Positions 1 to 8,622 of a stretch of 22,163 bases of DNA are shown here, piece by piece. The translations under genes and the position numbers were made by a program. The notes under the pieces are model-generated. The model did no database searches, had not been told where the DNA came from, and was given only the letters and a program-made list of their open reading frames with translations. The first letter of the stretch is position 1, and the number at the start of each line of letters is the position of its first letter. This DNA is from an uncultured Gluconobacter sp. (GTDB taxonomy: Bacteria > Pseudomonadota > Alphaproteobacteria > Acetobacterales > Acetobacteraceae): assembly GCA_937880175.1 (NCBI GenBank), contig CALFLO010000147.1, forward strand, positions 1 to 22,163, given 5' to 3'.

Positions 1-74
1 CCCCGCGCCCTGTCCGTGCGCTATTCCCCGGACACTCTTCACGCCACTTCCACCATCCGTCCACGGAGAAGACC

Positions 75-884
75 ATGCCGCACATCACGACCAGCGACGG
101 AACGCGTATCCATTACGAGGAACAGGGACATGGCCGCCCGCTTGTCATGCTTCACGGCTGGACGTTTTCGGGACGCTTCTTCCACCGCAATGTCGGGCCG
201 CTCTCGGAACAGGCCCGCGTCATCACCGTGGATCTGCGGGGGCATGGACGCTCTGAAAAGCCTCAGCACGGCTATCGCATTGCCCGTTTGGCCGCTGATC
301 TGCGGGATCTGCTCGTCGCGCTGAACCTTCAGGATGTCACGGTTCTGGGCTGGTCAATCGGCTGCCCGATCATCTGGTCGTATCTGGAGCTGTTCGGCTC
401 AGAGCGCATCCGCAACGCCATTTTCGTCCAGCAGACCCCGAAGCAGTATTACTCGGCGGAGTGGAAGCTCGGTCACGCCGCCTGTTTCGATCAGTCCGGC
501 CTGACGGCCGTACAGCAGCAGCTCACCCTGACGCAGGAAGAGTTCGACAGAACCAATCTGGAAAGCTGCATTTGCCACCCACTCCCCGAAGATGAAAAAG
601 CGCTTTTCCTGCGGGAAATGGCGCAAAGCCCTGCCTATGCCCGCAGCGCCATGATGGCGGATCACACCACGCAGGACTGGCGCGACGTCCTGCCCCGCTT
701 CACGCTTCCCGCCCTCATGATGATCGCCCGCAAGGACAAGGTCCTGAATCCGGACGGTCCCGCCTGGGTGGCGCAGCACATGCCCAACTGCACGGGCGTG
801 GAGTTCGAGGACAGCGCGCACATGGTCTTTCTCGACGAAACCGAAAAATTCAACCGCACCGTTCTCGACTTCCTGAAGAGCTGA
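75..884 (+). CDS. Alpha/beta-fold hydrolase
   Basis: A 269-residue single-domain alpha/beta hydrolase, probably cytosolic; no signal peptide is visible. The family signature is complete. An oxyanion segment LHGW lies at 26-29 and DLRGHGRS at 53-60. The nucleophile elbow GWSIG places Ser94, with a likely acid at Asp221 (ARKDKVL) and a likely base at His249 (DSAHMVF). Length is normal for esterase, peroxidase-like or C-C hydrolase members, and the substrate cannot be read from sequence. The ATG has a GGAG Shine-Dalgarno at 65-68, six bases upstream. The isomerase-like gene starts 4 nt after its stop, so the two are probably co-transcribed and may share a catabolic pathway (inference). Confidence 0.9.
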   Translation: MPHITTSDGTRIHYEEQGHGRPLVMLHGWTFSGRFFHRNVGPLSEQARVITVDLRGHGRSEKPQHGYRIARLAADLRDLLVALNLQDVTVLGWSIGCPIIWSYLELFGSERIRNAIFVQQTPKQYYSAEWKLGHAACFDQSGLTAVQQQLTLTQEEFDRTNLESCICHPLPEDEKALFLREMAQSPAYARSAMMADHTTQDWRDVLPRFTLPALMMIARKDKVLNPDGPAWVAQHMPNCTGVEFEDSAHMVFLDETEKFNRTVLDFLKS

Positions 885-888
885 TCCC

Positions 889-1740
889 ATGACGACACTC
901 CCCTTCCGCTTCGGCATGAACGAATTTACGACCCAGCCCTGGTCATTCGAGGAAGACGTCGTCCGCTACAGGGAACTTGGCGTGGATGCGATCGAGATCT
1001 GCGAAGCCAAACTCGACCCGAACCGCATTGAGGAGCAGATGCGCCTCGTCAAAGAGAGCGGGCTGGTCGTCAGCGCGGTCCAGCCATCCGTGCGGACGTT
1101 TTTTGGAAGCGCGATGGCTCCGGAGCCTGAAGCGCCCGATGCACGCGTCGCACGCCTGACCCGGAGCCTGAAAACGCTCGCGCCTCATGTGCCCGGCAGC
1201 GTCTTCGTCACCAATACCGGCGCAGCCCCTCACGGCAACATGCGCCGGACGATGGACGAGACAGTCCGCTACCTCCGCGAGCTCTGCCCGCTCGCAGAGG
1301 ACCTTGGTGTGTCCCTGTCGCTGGAGCCCCTGAACCCGACATCCATCAATACCGAAAGCACCATCTGGACTATTGAACAGGCCATGGACATCATTGATGG
1401 CGTCGGCCACCCCGCCATGGGGCTGTGTCTGGATTACTGGAATATCTGGCAGCAGAAGGATGTCTGCGCGGCCATCCGCGCTGCGGGAAGCAAGATCAAC
1501 GTCCTTCAGGTCAGCGACTGGCGCACACCCTACTCGGCCACAGACCGCCTGATTCCCGGCGATGGCTGCATCCCGCTGCATGAAATGCTGCATGCGACAT
1601 GGGACGCTGGTTTCCGCGGCGCCTGCACGGTCGAGATCTTTTCTTCAGACGTCCCCGACAGCCTCTATGACCGTGATCTGGGCGACGTCATCCGCTTCTG
1701 TCGTGAAGGACTGGATCAGGCCTGGCGTGGCGACGCCTGA
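889..1740 (+). CDS. Sugar phosphate isomerase/epimerase family TIM-barrel protein
   Basis: A 283-residue protein of the xylose-isomerase-like / AP endonuclease 2 TIM-barrel superfamily. Members isomerise or epimerise sugars, inosose-type cyclitols or related polyols at a divalent metal. Metal-ligand-type residues fall on the expected strands: Glu146 (LSLEPLN), Asp182 (CLDYWN), Asp210 (QVSDW) and Glu249 (TVEIFS). The position often held by a His before the third ligand appears to be Gln207 (VLQVSD). The N-terminal FRFGMNEFTTQPWSFEED block and the DAIEICEAK strand are typical. It starts 4 nt after the hydrolase stop, so translation is likely coupled. Exact substrate unknown. Confidence 0.85.
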   Translation: MTTLPFRFGMNEFTTQPWSFEEDVVRYRELGVDAIEICEAKLDPNRIEEQMRLVKESGLVVSAVQPSVRTFFGSAMAPEPEAPDARVARLTRSLKTLAPHVPGSVFVTNTGAAPHGNMRRTMDETVRYLRELCPLAEDLGVSLSLEPLNPTSINTESTIWTIEQAMDIIDGVGHPAMGLCLDYWNIWQQKDVCAAIRAAGSKINVLQVSDWRTPYSATDRLIPGDGCIPLHEMLHATWDAGFRGACTVEIFSSDVPDSLYDRDLGDVIRFCREGLDQAWRGDA

Positions 1741-1743
1741 TTT

Positions 1744-1983
1744 TCAGTCAGTCGGGCCGATTTCCTCACGGTGCCGCTTCAGACCATCCTGTGTGATCAC
1801 GAAACGCCCGTCATCACCCAGCTTTGACAGGCCAAGCCGTTCCAGCCGCTCGAGGCAGGGCTGATCCTTCAGGCCCGTCGGCCGCCCCACTGACGCACAC
1901 AGCAGAAGCCGGTGCAGCGTCGAGCGGCAGCACGTCTCAAGATAAGGCTCATCATAGGATTCAGAAGCAGATGCGTCAGACAT
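1744..1983 (-). CDS. Small hypothetical protein, convergent with the isomerase gene
   Basis: A 79-residue ORF read from ATG at 1983; a TTG at 2019 would add 12 residues. The protein (MSDASASESYDEPYLETC...) has a compact C-terminal half, RLERLGLSKLGDDGRFVITQDG, that looks like a small winged or helical domain ending in a beta hairpin. I recognise no family. Its stop lies 3 nt from the isomerase stop, so the genes converge tail to tail without an obvious terminator. No good Shine-Dalgarno precedes either start. It is kept because the reading frame is open, fills the gap neatly, and reads as a normal protein rather than a shadow. It could still be spurious. Confidence 0.5.
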   Translation of the reverse strand: MSDASASESYDEPYLETCCRSTLHRLLLCASVGRPTGLKDQPCLERLERLGLSKLGDDGRFVITQDGLKRHREEIGPTD

Positions 1984-2110
1984 GCGTTCGCGTCTATCGT
2001 GTCCCCGCGCCACCGCCAAGACAAAACGCCATCAAGCATTGTCCCGTGGGTATGAGGCCGTCCCGCGAAGCGGGTGCGTCACACTGCGGATTAGGGTATG
2101 GAAACGACTC

Positions 2111-3184
2111 ATGATCGATCTCGGAACGCTTGTTACGCCTCTCCTGCACCGCTTCGATACCGAAACGGCGCACGAACTCGCCATTCACTCCCTCGCCCTC
2201 GGCCTTGGTGGCCGCGCCCCGAAGGACGTACCGGCCCTCTCGACCCGCACGCTCGGCCTGCGCTTTCCCAACCCGATTGGCCTGGCCGCCGGGTTCGACA
2301 AGGACGCCCGCGCCATTCGCCCGCTGGCGAAGCTGGGCTTCGGTCATATCGAGGCCGGGACCGTCACACCCCGCCCACAGCCCGGCAATCCCGGCCCCCG
2401 CCTGTTCCGGCTGGTCGAGGACGGCGCGATCATCAATCGCATGGGCTTCAATGGCTGCGGCGTGAACCGCTTCTGCCGTCATCTGGCCCGTCTGCACCGC
2501 CCGATGCCCAACGGCAGAATGCGCGGCCCGATTGTCCCGCTGGGCGTGAATATCGGCATCAACAAAACCGGCTCCGACCCACTGCGGGACTATCCGGAGC
2601 TCGTGGCCCGCGTGCGCCCCTATGCCGATTACATCACGATGAACCTGTCCTCTCCCAACACGCCGGGCCTGCGGGATCTTCAGTCGGCATCCATGCTCAG
2701 GGAGCTTCTGGCCGCCATCAACACCCGCAACCCGGAGCGCCCGCCGCTTCTGGTCAAGCTTGCCCCGGATCTGGATGACAGCTCCTACGAGCCGATCCTT
2801 GAAGCCGCGATCGAAGGCGGTGCGCAGGGCCTGATCCTGACCAACACCACCATCGCCCGCCCGGCCACTCTGCGCGATCCGGCAGCCAGTGAGACCGGCG
2901 GTCTGTCCGGTCGGCCGCTGGCAGCACGCTCACGCGATGTGCTGCGGATCGTCTCGGGCCTGAACAGGGGCCGTCTGGCGCTGATTTCCTGTGGCGGCAT
3001 CGAAACCGGCGAAGACATCCTCGCCCGCATCCGGATGGGCGCGGACATGGTGCAGATCTATTCGTCTTTCGTGCTTCAGGGCCCGGGCATCCTGACCCGC
3101 ATGAAAACGGAACTGCTCGAAGCCATGCGCCGCGACGGTTTCGAATCCATTGCCGATGCCCATGGCGTCGACCGCCCGAACTGA
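2111..3184 (+). CDS. pyrD: Dihydroorotate dehydrogenase (quinone), class 2
   Basis: PyrD oxidises dihydroorotate to orotate, the fourth step of de novo UMP synthesis. It uses FMN and passes electrons to ubiquinone at the inner membrane. The 357-residue length and N-terminal amphipathic segment (LVTPLLHRFDTETAHELAIHS) are those of membrane-associated class 2 enzymes. Visible motifs are GLAAGFDKDA 57-66, GTVTPRPQPGNP 83-94, GVNIGINK 145-152, NLSSPNTPGLR 178-188 carrying the class 2 catalytic serine, LVKLAPD 214-220, GGLSGRPL 263-270 and ISCGGIETG 292-300. The ATG at 2111 is chosen because it gives the conserved N-terminus; the upstream in-frame extension to 1982 is unrelated in character. A strong terminator follows, so it is probably monocistronic. 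Confidence 0.97.
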   Translation: MIDLGTLVTPLLHRFDTETAHELAIHSLALGLGGRAPKDVPALSTRTLGLRFPNPIGLAAGFDKDARAIRPLAKLGFGHIEAGTVTPRPQPGNPGPRLFRLVEDGAIINRMGFNGCGVNRFCRHLARLHRPMPNGRMRGPIVPLGVNIGINKTGSDPLRDYPELVARVRPYADYITMNLSSPNTPGLRDLQSASMLRELLAAINTRNPERPPLLVKLAPDLDDSSYEPILEAAIEGGAQGLILTNTTIARPATLRDPAASETGGLSGRPLAARSRDVLRIVSGLNRGRLALISCGGIETGEDILARIRMGADMVQIYSSFVLQGPGILTRMKTELLEAMRRDGFESIADAHGVDRPN

Positions 3185-3208
3185 CTGGCCTGCCGGTTCA
3201 GGCGCTTC

Positions 3209-3244
3209 AGGGCATCTTTCCTTTCCCGGAAAGATGCCCTTTTC
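3209..3244 (+). terminator. Rho-independent terminator of pyrD
   Basis: A perfect 13-bp stem, AGGGCATCTTTCC (3209-3221) with GGAAAGATGCCCT (3228-3240), closes a 6-nt loop and is followed by TTTTCG. It lies 24 nt after the pyrD stop and before the channel gene. Confidence 0.9.
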
Positions 3245-3338
3245 GTATCACGCCGGACACAACACTGAGGCGGCAATCGAACCGCTTCCCCTGCAAACCG
3301 TTGAAAACCCATCAAGACACGGAACGGAACATCCTCGC

Positions 3339-5765
3339 ATGACCACACGGCCTGCCGCGCGCGGCTCTTCACATCTCCGCAGCCCGCGCCCCGGAACGAC
3401 TTGTGGTCATATGCTGGGCGTTCTGTTTCTCGCTTTCGGACTGCTCTGCACGGGTGTCACGGCGCCCTCCGGTTCGGCGCTGGCAGCGGCCCAGACTACT
3501 GCCACTCCCCCCAAAGACGCACCAAAAGACACTACAAAAACCCAGCAGCCCGACCCGGCCAATTCCGGACTCGGCTGGAACGCGGTGTCCGCGTCCATCA
3601 GTCGTCAGCTCGATGACAATGCCACTGTGTTGCGGCAGGTTTTCGCAACGCTGAACCGCAAGGACAGCAATACCGGCAACAGCGAACTCGACGAGCTGTC
3701 ATCCCAGGTTCAGAAGGTCCAGCAGAACACGCAGGACGCGGTCACGCAGATCCAGTCCTATGACAACATCACCGAATCTTTTCTGAAAATTCTTGGCCCC
3801 AAAGCCGCGGACAACGAGGATGCTTCCGTCACCTCGCAGCGCCAGCGGATGCAGCAGAATTCGCAGGCCGTGAAATCGGCGCTGATGCGGGCCAAGCTCT
3901 ACAATCTTCAGGCCCAGCAGCTCAACACCGCCATCAACGCCCGCCGCACGCGCCTGCAACACGCAGCCCTGTCCGAACGCACGGTCTCTCCCCTCGCCCC
4001 GCGCTTCTGGAACACGCTGCTGACCGAGCGCGCCGAGAACCGCTATTCGCTCCATGCGGGCGGTGTCCTGTCTGACTGGCTTTATCTCCTGATCGGCTGT
4101 GCGATTACCTTCGTGGCCATCGGTCTCAGCTCCCCGCTGATCCTGCGTCTGCTCAAGCGCTGTGGTGCGCATTTCCGCCCCGCCACCGAAGACAGCGTGA
4201 AGGAAGCCCTCTCCGCAAGCATAATCGCCATCACGCTGAATGGCGCGCTGGAAGCCGTGATCGCCACCCTCGTCTGGTTCATCTGGGCGGCAGCCGCCCT
4301 TCCCGAAGGCGGCGGTCCCATCGCTGCGATCATTGGCGAGACCGTTCCTGTCTGCGGCTTCATCATCGGGGCCGGGCTGCCCGTCTTCGGGCGCAGCGGC
4401 GTTCTGGCTCAGGGCAATCCCGGCGAGCGCAAGGCGCTTCGTGGCGTGGACTGGATCCTTGCGATCAGTATTCTTCTGCTGGACCTGCTTCGTGCGTTTC
4501 AGGCTCAGGATGCTTTCGGCCAGACGCTTCAGCTCCTGCTGGAAATCGCCTTCTCCATCGCCATTGCCGCCTGCGCCGTGGATACATTCCGCAGGCTCAG
4601 CAACCAGAACGATACCCGCGGTTTCGCCCCTTCCGCACTGGGCGTCTCCAGCCTGCTTCTGGCCGTCACGGTCATTTCCATCCTGCTGGGCTACGTGGCT
4701 TTCGCCTTCACACTCAATGGCTGGCTGCTTTCGCTGGGAACGGGCGTCGCCATCGTGACCCTTCTGGGCCTGTGCTGGCGTGACGTGCTGGAACGACTGT
4801 TTGCAGAAGGCGGCTTCTTCAGCCTGCGTCTGGTGCAGCTCGGCCTCACACAGCGCCGCCTGTCACAGATCGGCGTGATCCTCTCCGGGCTCGGGAACGT
4901 CCTGCTGCTGCTGCTGCTGTTCTCCATCGCGCAGACGGATGGCAGCTTCAGCGTCCCTGACATCACGAACCGGCTCTGGCTCCTGTTCGTCGGCAACACC
5001 ATCCATGGCGTGAAGATCTCGCTCGATACCGTGGTTCTGGCCATTATTCTGCTGGTGGTCGCCTATTACGCGATCCGTCAGACGCGCGGCTGGCTCCGGG
5101 ACCGCTTCTTCCCCACCACACGGCTCGACATCGGCAGCCGGACCTCGATCCTCAGCATTTTCACATACTGCTCCTGGATCCTCGTTGGCCTCGGCATCCT
5201 GTCCATCGCAGGTGTGTCCGTCCAGAACCTGACATGGGTCGTCAGCGCGCTCTCGGTCGGCATTGGTTTCGGCTTGCAATCCATCGTGCAGAACTTCGTC
5301 TCCGGCGTAATTCTGATGGCCGAACGCCCGGTACGCGTCGGCGATATGGTCGAGATCGCCGGCACGCGCGGTGATGTCAAACGCATCAGCATCCGCGCAA
5401 CTGATATCGGCCTGAGCGACGGCTCGACCATGATCGTCCCGAACTCCCAGTTCATCACGACCAGCATCAAGAACGCGACGCTGAGCGGTGCGACCGGCGT
5501 TCTGACCCTGACGTTCAAGATCCCTCTGACGACCGATCCGGACAAGGCGAAAGCCATGCTGCTGGAAGTCGCGGCCCATCGCGACGAAGTCCTCGCCACG
5601 CCGTCGCCGAAAGTCCGTGTCAGCGCGATTGCCGGTGACAGTCTGACCATGACGCTGAGCGTCGCGCTCATCTCAGCCCGCGACGGCGGGAGTGTTCAGG
5701 ATTCCATTCTCTTTGACGTCTTCCGACGTTTTCATGCCGAAGACGTCGCCATCACAACAGCCTGA
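3339..5765 (+). CDS. Large MscS-family mechanosensitive channel with N-terminal periplasmic domain (DUF3772-like)
   Basis: An 808-residue inner-membrane protein. A signal-type segment (LGVLFLAFGLLCTGV) lies near residues 25-50. A Gln/Asn-rich helical periplasmic region to about residue 240 resembles the DUF3772 domain of alphaproteobacterial MscS relatives. About nine or more membrane segments span roughly 245-670. The MscS core follows: the pore helix around residues 640-670 reads GIGFGLQSIVQNFVSGVILM, then the beta domain ERPVRVGDMVEIAGTRGDVK, and a C-terminal cytoplasmic alpha/beta domain. MscS channels open on membrane tension to release solutes during hypo-osmotic shock. The ATG at 3339 is preferred: the frame is open back to 3150, but those starts lie inside pyrD or the terminator, and a GGAACGGA purine stretch precedes 3339. 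Confidence 0.9.
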   Translation: MTTRPAARGSSHLRSPRPGTTCGHMLGVLFLAFGLLCTGVTAPSGSALAAAQTTATPPKDAPKDTTKTQQPDPANSGLGWNAVSASISRQLDDNATVLRQVFATLNRKDSNTGNSELDELSSQVQKVQQNTQDAVTQIQSYDNITESFLKILGPKAADNEDASVTSQRQRMQQNSQAVKSALMRAKLYNLQAQQLNTAINARRTRLQHAALSERTVSPLAPRFWNTLLTERAENRYSLHAGGVLSDWLYLLIGCAITFVAIGLSSPLILRLLKRCGAHFRPATEDSVKEALSASIIAITLNGALEAVIATLVWFIWAAAALPEGGGPIAAIIGETVPVCGFIIGAGLPVFGRSGVLAQGNPGERKALRGVDWILAISILLLDLLRAFQAQDAFGQTLQLLLEIAFSIAIAACAVDTFRRLSNQNDTRGFAPSALGVSSLLLAVTVISILLGYVAFAFTLNGWLLSLGTGVAIVTLLGLCWRDVLERLFAEGGFFSLRLVQLGLTQRRLSQIGVILSGLGNVLLLLLLFSIAQTDGSFSVPDITNRLWLLFVGNTIHGVKISLDTVVLAIILLVVAYYAIRQTRGWLRDRFFPTTRLDIGSRTSILSIFTYCSWILVGLGILSIAGVSVQNLTWVVSALSVGIGFGLQSIVQNFVSGVILMAERPVRVGDMVEIAGTRGDVKRISIRATDIGLSDGSTMIVPNSQFITTSIKNATLSGATGVLTLTFKIPLTTDPDKAKAMLLEVAAHRDEVLATPSPKVRVSAIAGDSLTMTLSVALISARDGGSVQDSILFDVFRRFHAEDVAITTA

Positions 5766-5808
5766 TCGGAAAATACTTCCCCGGACTCCGCGAAATACTC
5801 GATTTCCA

Positions 5809-5836
5809 GACGGACTGGTCTTAAGGTCGGTCCGTC
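5809..5836 (+). other. Intergenic hairpin between channel gene and next gene
   Basis: GACGGACTGGTC (5809-5820) can pair with GGTCGGTCCGTC (5825-5836) as a 12-bp stem with three G-U wobbles and a TTAA loop. There is no T run after it. It sits between the channel stop and the Shine-Dalgarno of the following gene, so it may be an RNA processing or attenuation structure rather than a standard terminator. Confidence 0.4.
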
Positions 5837-5859
5837 CAGAGAGGCCAGGATCCACACCG

Positions 5860-6345
5860 ATGCCATCCCCGACACATATTTCCGGAGACAAAACGCCCGG
5901 ACAGGTCTTTCACCTGCCAGTCCGCTCCAAGACGCTTTCCATGGCGGAAGCGGCGGTCCATCTCGGCCTGCCGGAACGCAGAATGAAGCTTCTGACGCTT
6001 CTCGGCACCGGCCCCGCCCGAACCCAGACGCCGGATGGCAAAGTCGCCTATCGCCGGGAGGATCTGGAGCTTTACCTCACGGCCCTGCACGAAAAAGCCG
6101 ATATCTCCGGTACGGAAATGACGCGCCGCCGCGCTCAAGCCGCATCCAGCCGCCAGCGTGCGCTGGAACTCGTCCAGATCGGCAGCAAAACCGGCTTTCC
6201 TGATCCCGACCCGTTCATGATGCTGGCGACCGGCGCGGATGCGCGCCATCACGCCTGCTTTTTCGTCATCAAGGTTATGGCGCTGTTCGGACTGATCATG
6301 CTCTGCATTTCGTCCAGCCCGCTACTCCGGGCGCATTTCAACTGA
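5860..6345 (+). CDS. Putative excisionase-like DNA-binding protein with C-terminal membrane helix
   Basis: A 161-residue protein of unknown function. Residues 27-75 (SMAEAAVHLGLPERRMKLL, then YRREDLELYLTAL) have the layout of a MerR/excisionase-type helix-turn-helix: a helix with 'EAA.HLGL', a recognition helix, a short wing, then 'R.EDLE.YL'. Residues 132-152 (ACFFVIKVMALFGLIMLCISS) form one strong membrane span close to the C-terminus, leaving only RAHFN-type residues beyond it. This suggests a DNA-binding or peptide-binding module tethered to the inner membrane (inference). The ATG at 5860 has AGGA at 5847-5850; an upstream in-frame start at 5692 lies inside the channel gene and is less likely. 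Its stop codon is inside the hairpin at 6336-6373. Confidence 0.7.
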   Translation: MPSPTHISGDKTPGQVFHLPVRSKTLSMAEAAVHLGLPERRMKLLTLLGTGPARTQTPDGKVAYRREDLELYLTALHEKADISGTEMTRRRAQAASSRQRALELVQIGSKTGFPDPDPFMMLATGADARHHACFFVIKVMALFGLIMLCISSSPLLRAHFN

Positions 6346-6373
6346 CGGATCATTTTCGACCCGTCAGTTGAAA
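6336..6373. terminator. Hairpin between convergent genes, possible bidirectional terminator
   Basis: A perfect 13-bp inverted repeat, TTTCAACTGACGG (6336-6348) with CCGTCAGTTGAAA (6361-6373), has a 12-nt loop. It lies between the plus-strand gene ending at 6345 and the minus-strand gene ending at 6378. Neither strand has a U run after the stem, so terminator activity is plausible from position but not proven. Confidence 0.6.
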
Positions 6374-6377
6374 ATCC

Positions 6378-7391
6378 TTATTCAAAGCCGCAGAGCACGG
6401 CCTTTCCAATTCCCTTGCCACTTTCGAGCAGCTCATGCGCGCGGCGCAGATTGGCAATGGTGATCGGCCCCAGAACTTCGTGCAGCGTGGTCTTCAGAAG
6501 ACCGGCGTCCACAAGTGACGCCACCTGCGCCAGAATCCGCCCCTGAACAGGCATGTCAGGCGTCTCGAACATTGGGCGCGCAAACATGTATTCCCAGTGT
6601 ACGGACAGGGACTTGCGCTTGAACGGCATGATGTCGAATGTTCCCGGATCATCAATGAGCGCAAGCGCACCCTGCGGCGCGAGAGACCGTACAATCGCGT
6701 CTTTATGCTCGCCGGACGCTGTCAGCCCAGCCACATAACGCACCTGCGGAATCCCGATCCGCGCCAGTTCCTGATCCAGAGGACGACGGTGATCAATGAC
6801 GTGATGTGCGCCCATTTCCCGGCACCAGTCCGTCGTCTCCGGGCGGGACGCGGTGGCAATGACCGTCAGCCCCGTCAGACGGCGCGCGATCTGCGTGAGG
6901 ATCGAGCCCACGCCACCGGCCCCACCGACAATCATGAGCGCATCCGGGTTTTCCATCTCACCCAGCCTCACGCCCAGCCTGTCAAACAGCAGTTCCCAGG
7001 CTGTGAGCGCAGTCAGAGGCAACGCCGCAGCTTCAACATCGGACAGGCTCTTCGGAGCCAGCGCAATCAGGCGTTCATCAACAGCCTGAAAGCGCGCATC
7101 GCTCCCCTGCCGGTTGGCCGTGCCCGCATAAAAGACCCGATCCCCGGCCCGGAAACCCCGGACTTGACCGCCTGTCGCAACGACAGTGCCCACCGCGTCG
7201 TATCCCAGAACCCGCGGCTCATCACCCGGCGGGTCCATCGAACGCAGCTTGGTATCGACGGGATTGACCGAGACCGCCCGGATTTCCACGACGACATCCC
7301 GCGCCCCCGGAACAGGGGTAGGAATGTCAAGTTCAACCAGCGCATCCGCTTCGTCCATGCGGGTTGCGCGTCTGTGCCCGAAAGCTTTCAT
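6378..7391 (-). CDS. Zinc-type alcohol dehydrogenase-like / quinone oxidoreductase (MDR family)
   Basis: A 337-residue medium-chain dehydrogenase/reductase. The N-terminal GroES-like domain includes VSVNPVDTKLR (about 40-50) and the GYDAVGTVV strand. The Rossmann domain carries the nucleotide motif VGGAGGVGSI, and GAHHVIDHR follows the second strand. The sequence matches the 'zinc-binding alcohol dehydrogenase family' that mostly lacks catalytic zinc and reduces quinones or enones with NADPH. No structural-zinc cysteine cluster is visible. The ATG at 7391 has AAGGA about nine bases upstream. It is the last gene of a minus-strand run, 42 nt after the FAD hydroxylase stop. The long antisense frame over this gene is a shadow. 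Confidence 0.92.
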   Translation of the reverse strand: MKAFGHRRATRMDEADALVELDIPTPVPGARDVVVEIRAVSVNPVDTKLRSMDPPGDEPRVLGYDAVGTVVATGGQVRGFRAGDRVFYAGTANRQGSDARFQAVDERLIALAPKSLSDVEAAALPLTALTAWELLFDRLGVRLGEMENPDALMIVGGAGGVGSILTQIARRLTGLTVIATASRPETTDWCREMGAHHVIDHRRPLDQELARIGIPQVRYVAGLTASGEHKDAIVRSLAPQGALALIDDPGTFDIMPFKRKSLSVHWEYMFARPMFETPDMPVQGRILAQVASLVDAGLLKTTLHEVLGPITIANLRRAHELLESGKGIGKAVLCGFE

Positions 7392-7433
7392 CGGAATGAT
7401 CCTTCAATCCAGAGAGAGCCAGAGGCAAATGCC

Positions 7434-8618
7434 TCAGCCCTGACGGTCCATCAGCATATTCGTCACCGCGGCCTTGAAGGGCAGAAGCCGGTTAGCAACA
7501 GCAAGCCCGGCCCGCCGCGCCATCAGGAACGGCGCCTCATCGCGGGTATAAACCGTCGCAATCGCATTGGTTGCCGCAAAGAGCGGGGCCGTTGCCAGAC
7601 GGTGCGTGCGCTCGAAACGCGACAGAACGGACGGATCGCCCGCATCCCCCGGACCGTCGGCAATCGCCCGGGCCAGAACTTCCTGCCCCTTCAGCCCCAG
7701 ATTGAAGCCGTGCGCCGTAATGGGGTGCATTCCCACAGCCGCATCCCCGATCAGGGCAAGGCGTGGTGCCTGGAAACGGTGCGCATAGACCGCCTTGAGC
7801 GGATAGACACAGCGTGCGCTCTCCAGCGTCATCTGCCCCATACGACCCTGCGTCCGGGCAGTAATGTCTTCGCTGAACGCCTTGCCATCCAGAGCCTTGA
7901 GACGTGCGATCTCATCCGGCTCCAGCGTCAGAACGAGCGACGAGCATGATCCGGACCGTCCATCAGGCGCAACCGGCAGAAGGGCAATCGTCTGCCCCTC
8001 ATCGAACCACTGGAGCGCCGTATTGGCATGCGGCTCCGGATGGCGCAGGCGGCAGACCATGATGTTACGCTGGAAATCATGGACGATCGCACCAATTCCG
8101 GCCTCGGTCCGCAGGCGCGAGAAGCGCCCGTCCGCCGCAACCAGAAGATCGGCCTCGATCCGCTCCCCACTGGCCAGAACAACACCCGCCGACCGCGTAT
8201 CATGCCACGAACTGACAATGCCTTCCCCGGCCCGGATGTCCACACCCGGCGTCCGCGATGCGACGCGATACAGGGCGCGGCGGATCAGATGGTTCGCCAC
8301 CATGTGCCCGAGCGCATCAGGCCCATCGGCCGGGGCATCGAACAGAAGCGGCGGATTTCCTGTCTTTCCGGTCTCGATCCGGGCCGTATACATGGGGCAG
8401 ATACTGCCATCCGGGATTTCATCCCACGCACCAACAGCTTTCAGCCATTCCGACGCGTGATGCGTCAGCGCGATTTCCCGGCCGTCAAACGGTGGATCCG
8501 CCAGCACATTCGCTGGCGAGCGCTCGACAACACAAACCTTCCGGCCATCGCGGGCCAGCGAAATGGCGCAGGCAAACCCGACTGGCCCACCACCCGCGAC
8601 AATAACGTCGTAACGCAT
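7434..8618 (-). CDS. UbiH/UbiF/UbiM/COQ6-family FAD-dependent hydroxylase
   Basis: A 394-residue flavoprotein monooxygenase. It has the N-terminal ADP-binding motif VAGGGPVGFACAISL (residues 6-20), followed by VCVVER, and the second FAD motif LIGDAAVGMHPITAHGFNLG near residue 280, which is diagnostic for ubiquinone-ring hydroxylases and relatives. The family hydroxylates positions of the benzoquinone precursor ring in ubiquinone synthesis. Which carbon this member acts on cannot be told from the sequence. ATG at 8618 lies 4 nt after the nitroreductase stop and gives the canonical MRYDVIVAGGG start; an ATG five codons upstream is possible. Co-transcription with the nitroreductase is likely. 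Confidence 0.9.
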   Translation of the reverse strand: MRYDVIVAGGGPVGFACAISLARDGRKVCVVERSPANVLADPPFDGREIALTHHASEWLKAVGAWDEIPDGSICPMYTARIETGKTGNPPLLFDAPADGPDALGHMVANHLIRRALYRVASRTPGVDIRAGEGIVSSWHDTRSAGVVLASGERIEADLLVAADGRFSRLRTEAGIGAIVHDFQRNIMVCRLRHPEPHANTALQWFDEGQTIALLPVAPDGRSGSCSSLVLTLEPDEIARLKALDGKAFSEDITARTQGRMGQMTLESARCVYPLKAVYAHRFQAPRLALIGDAAVGMHPITAHGFNLGLKGQEVLARAIADGPGDAGDPSVLSRFERTHRLATAPLFAATNAIATVYTRDEAPFLMARRAGLAVANRLLPFKAAVTNMLMDRQG

Positions 8619-8622
8619 CAGA

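Noticed and set aside
3150..3338. Longer N-terminus for the MscS-family channel
   Set aside because: It would start inside pyrD and cross a strong terminator; the 3339 ATG precedes a normal signal-type segment.
6597..7949. 450-residue plus-strand ORF
   Set aside because: It runs antisense through two clear minus-strand enzymes and has an Arg/Pro/Gln/His-rich shadow composition with no domain.
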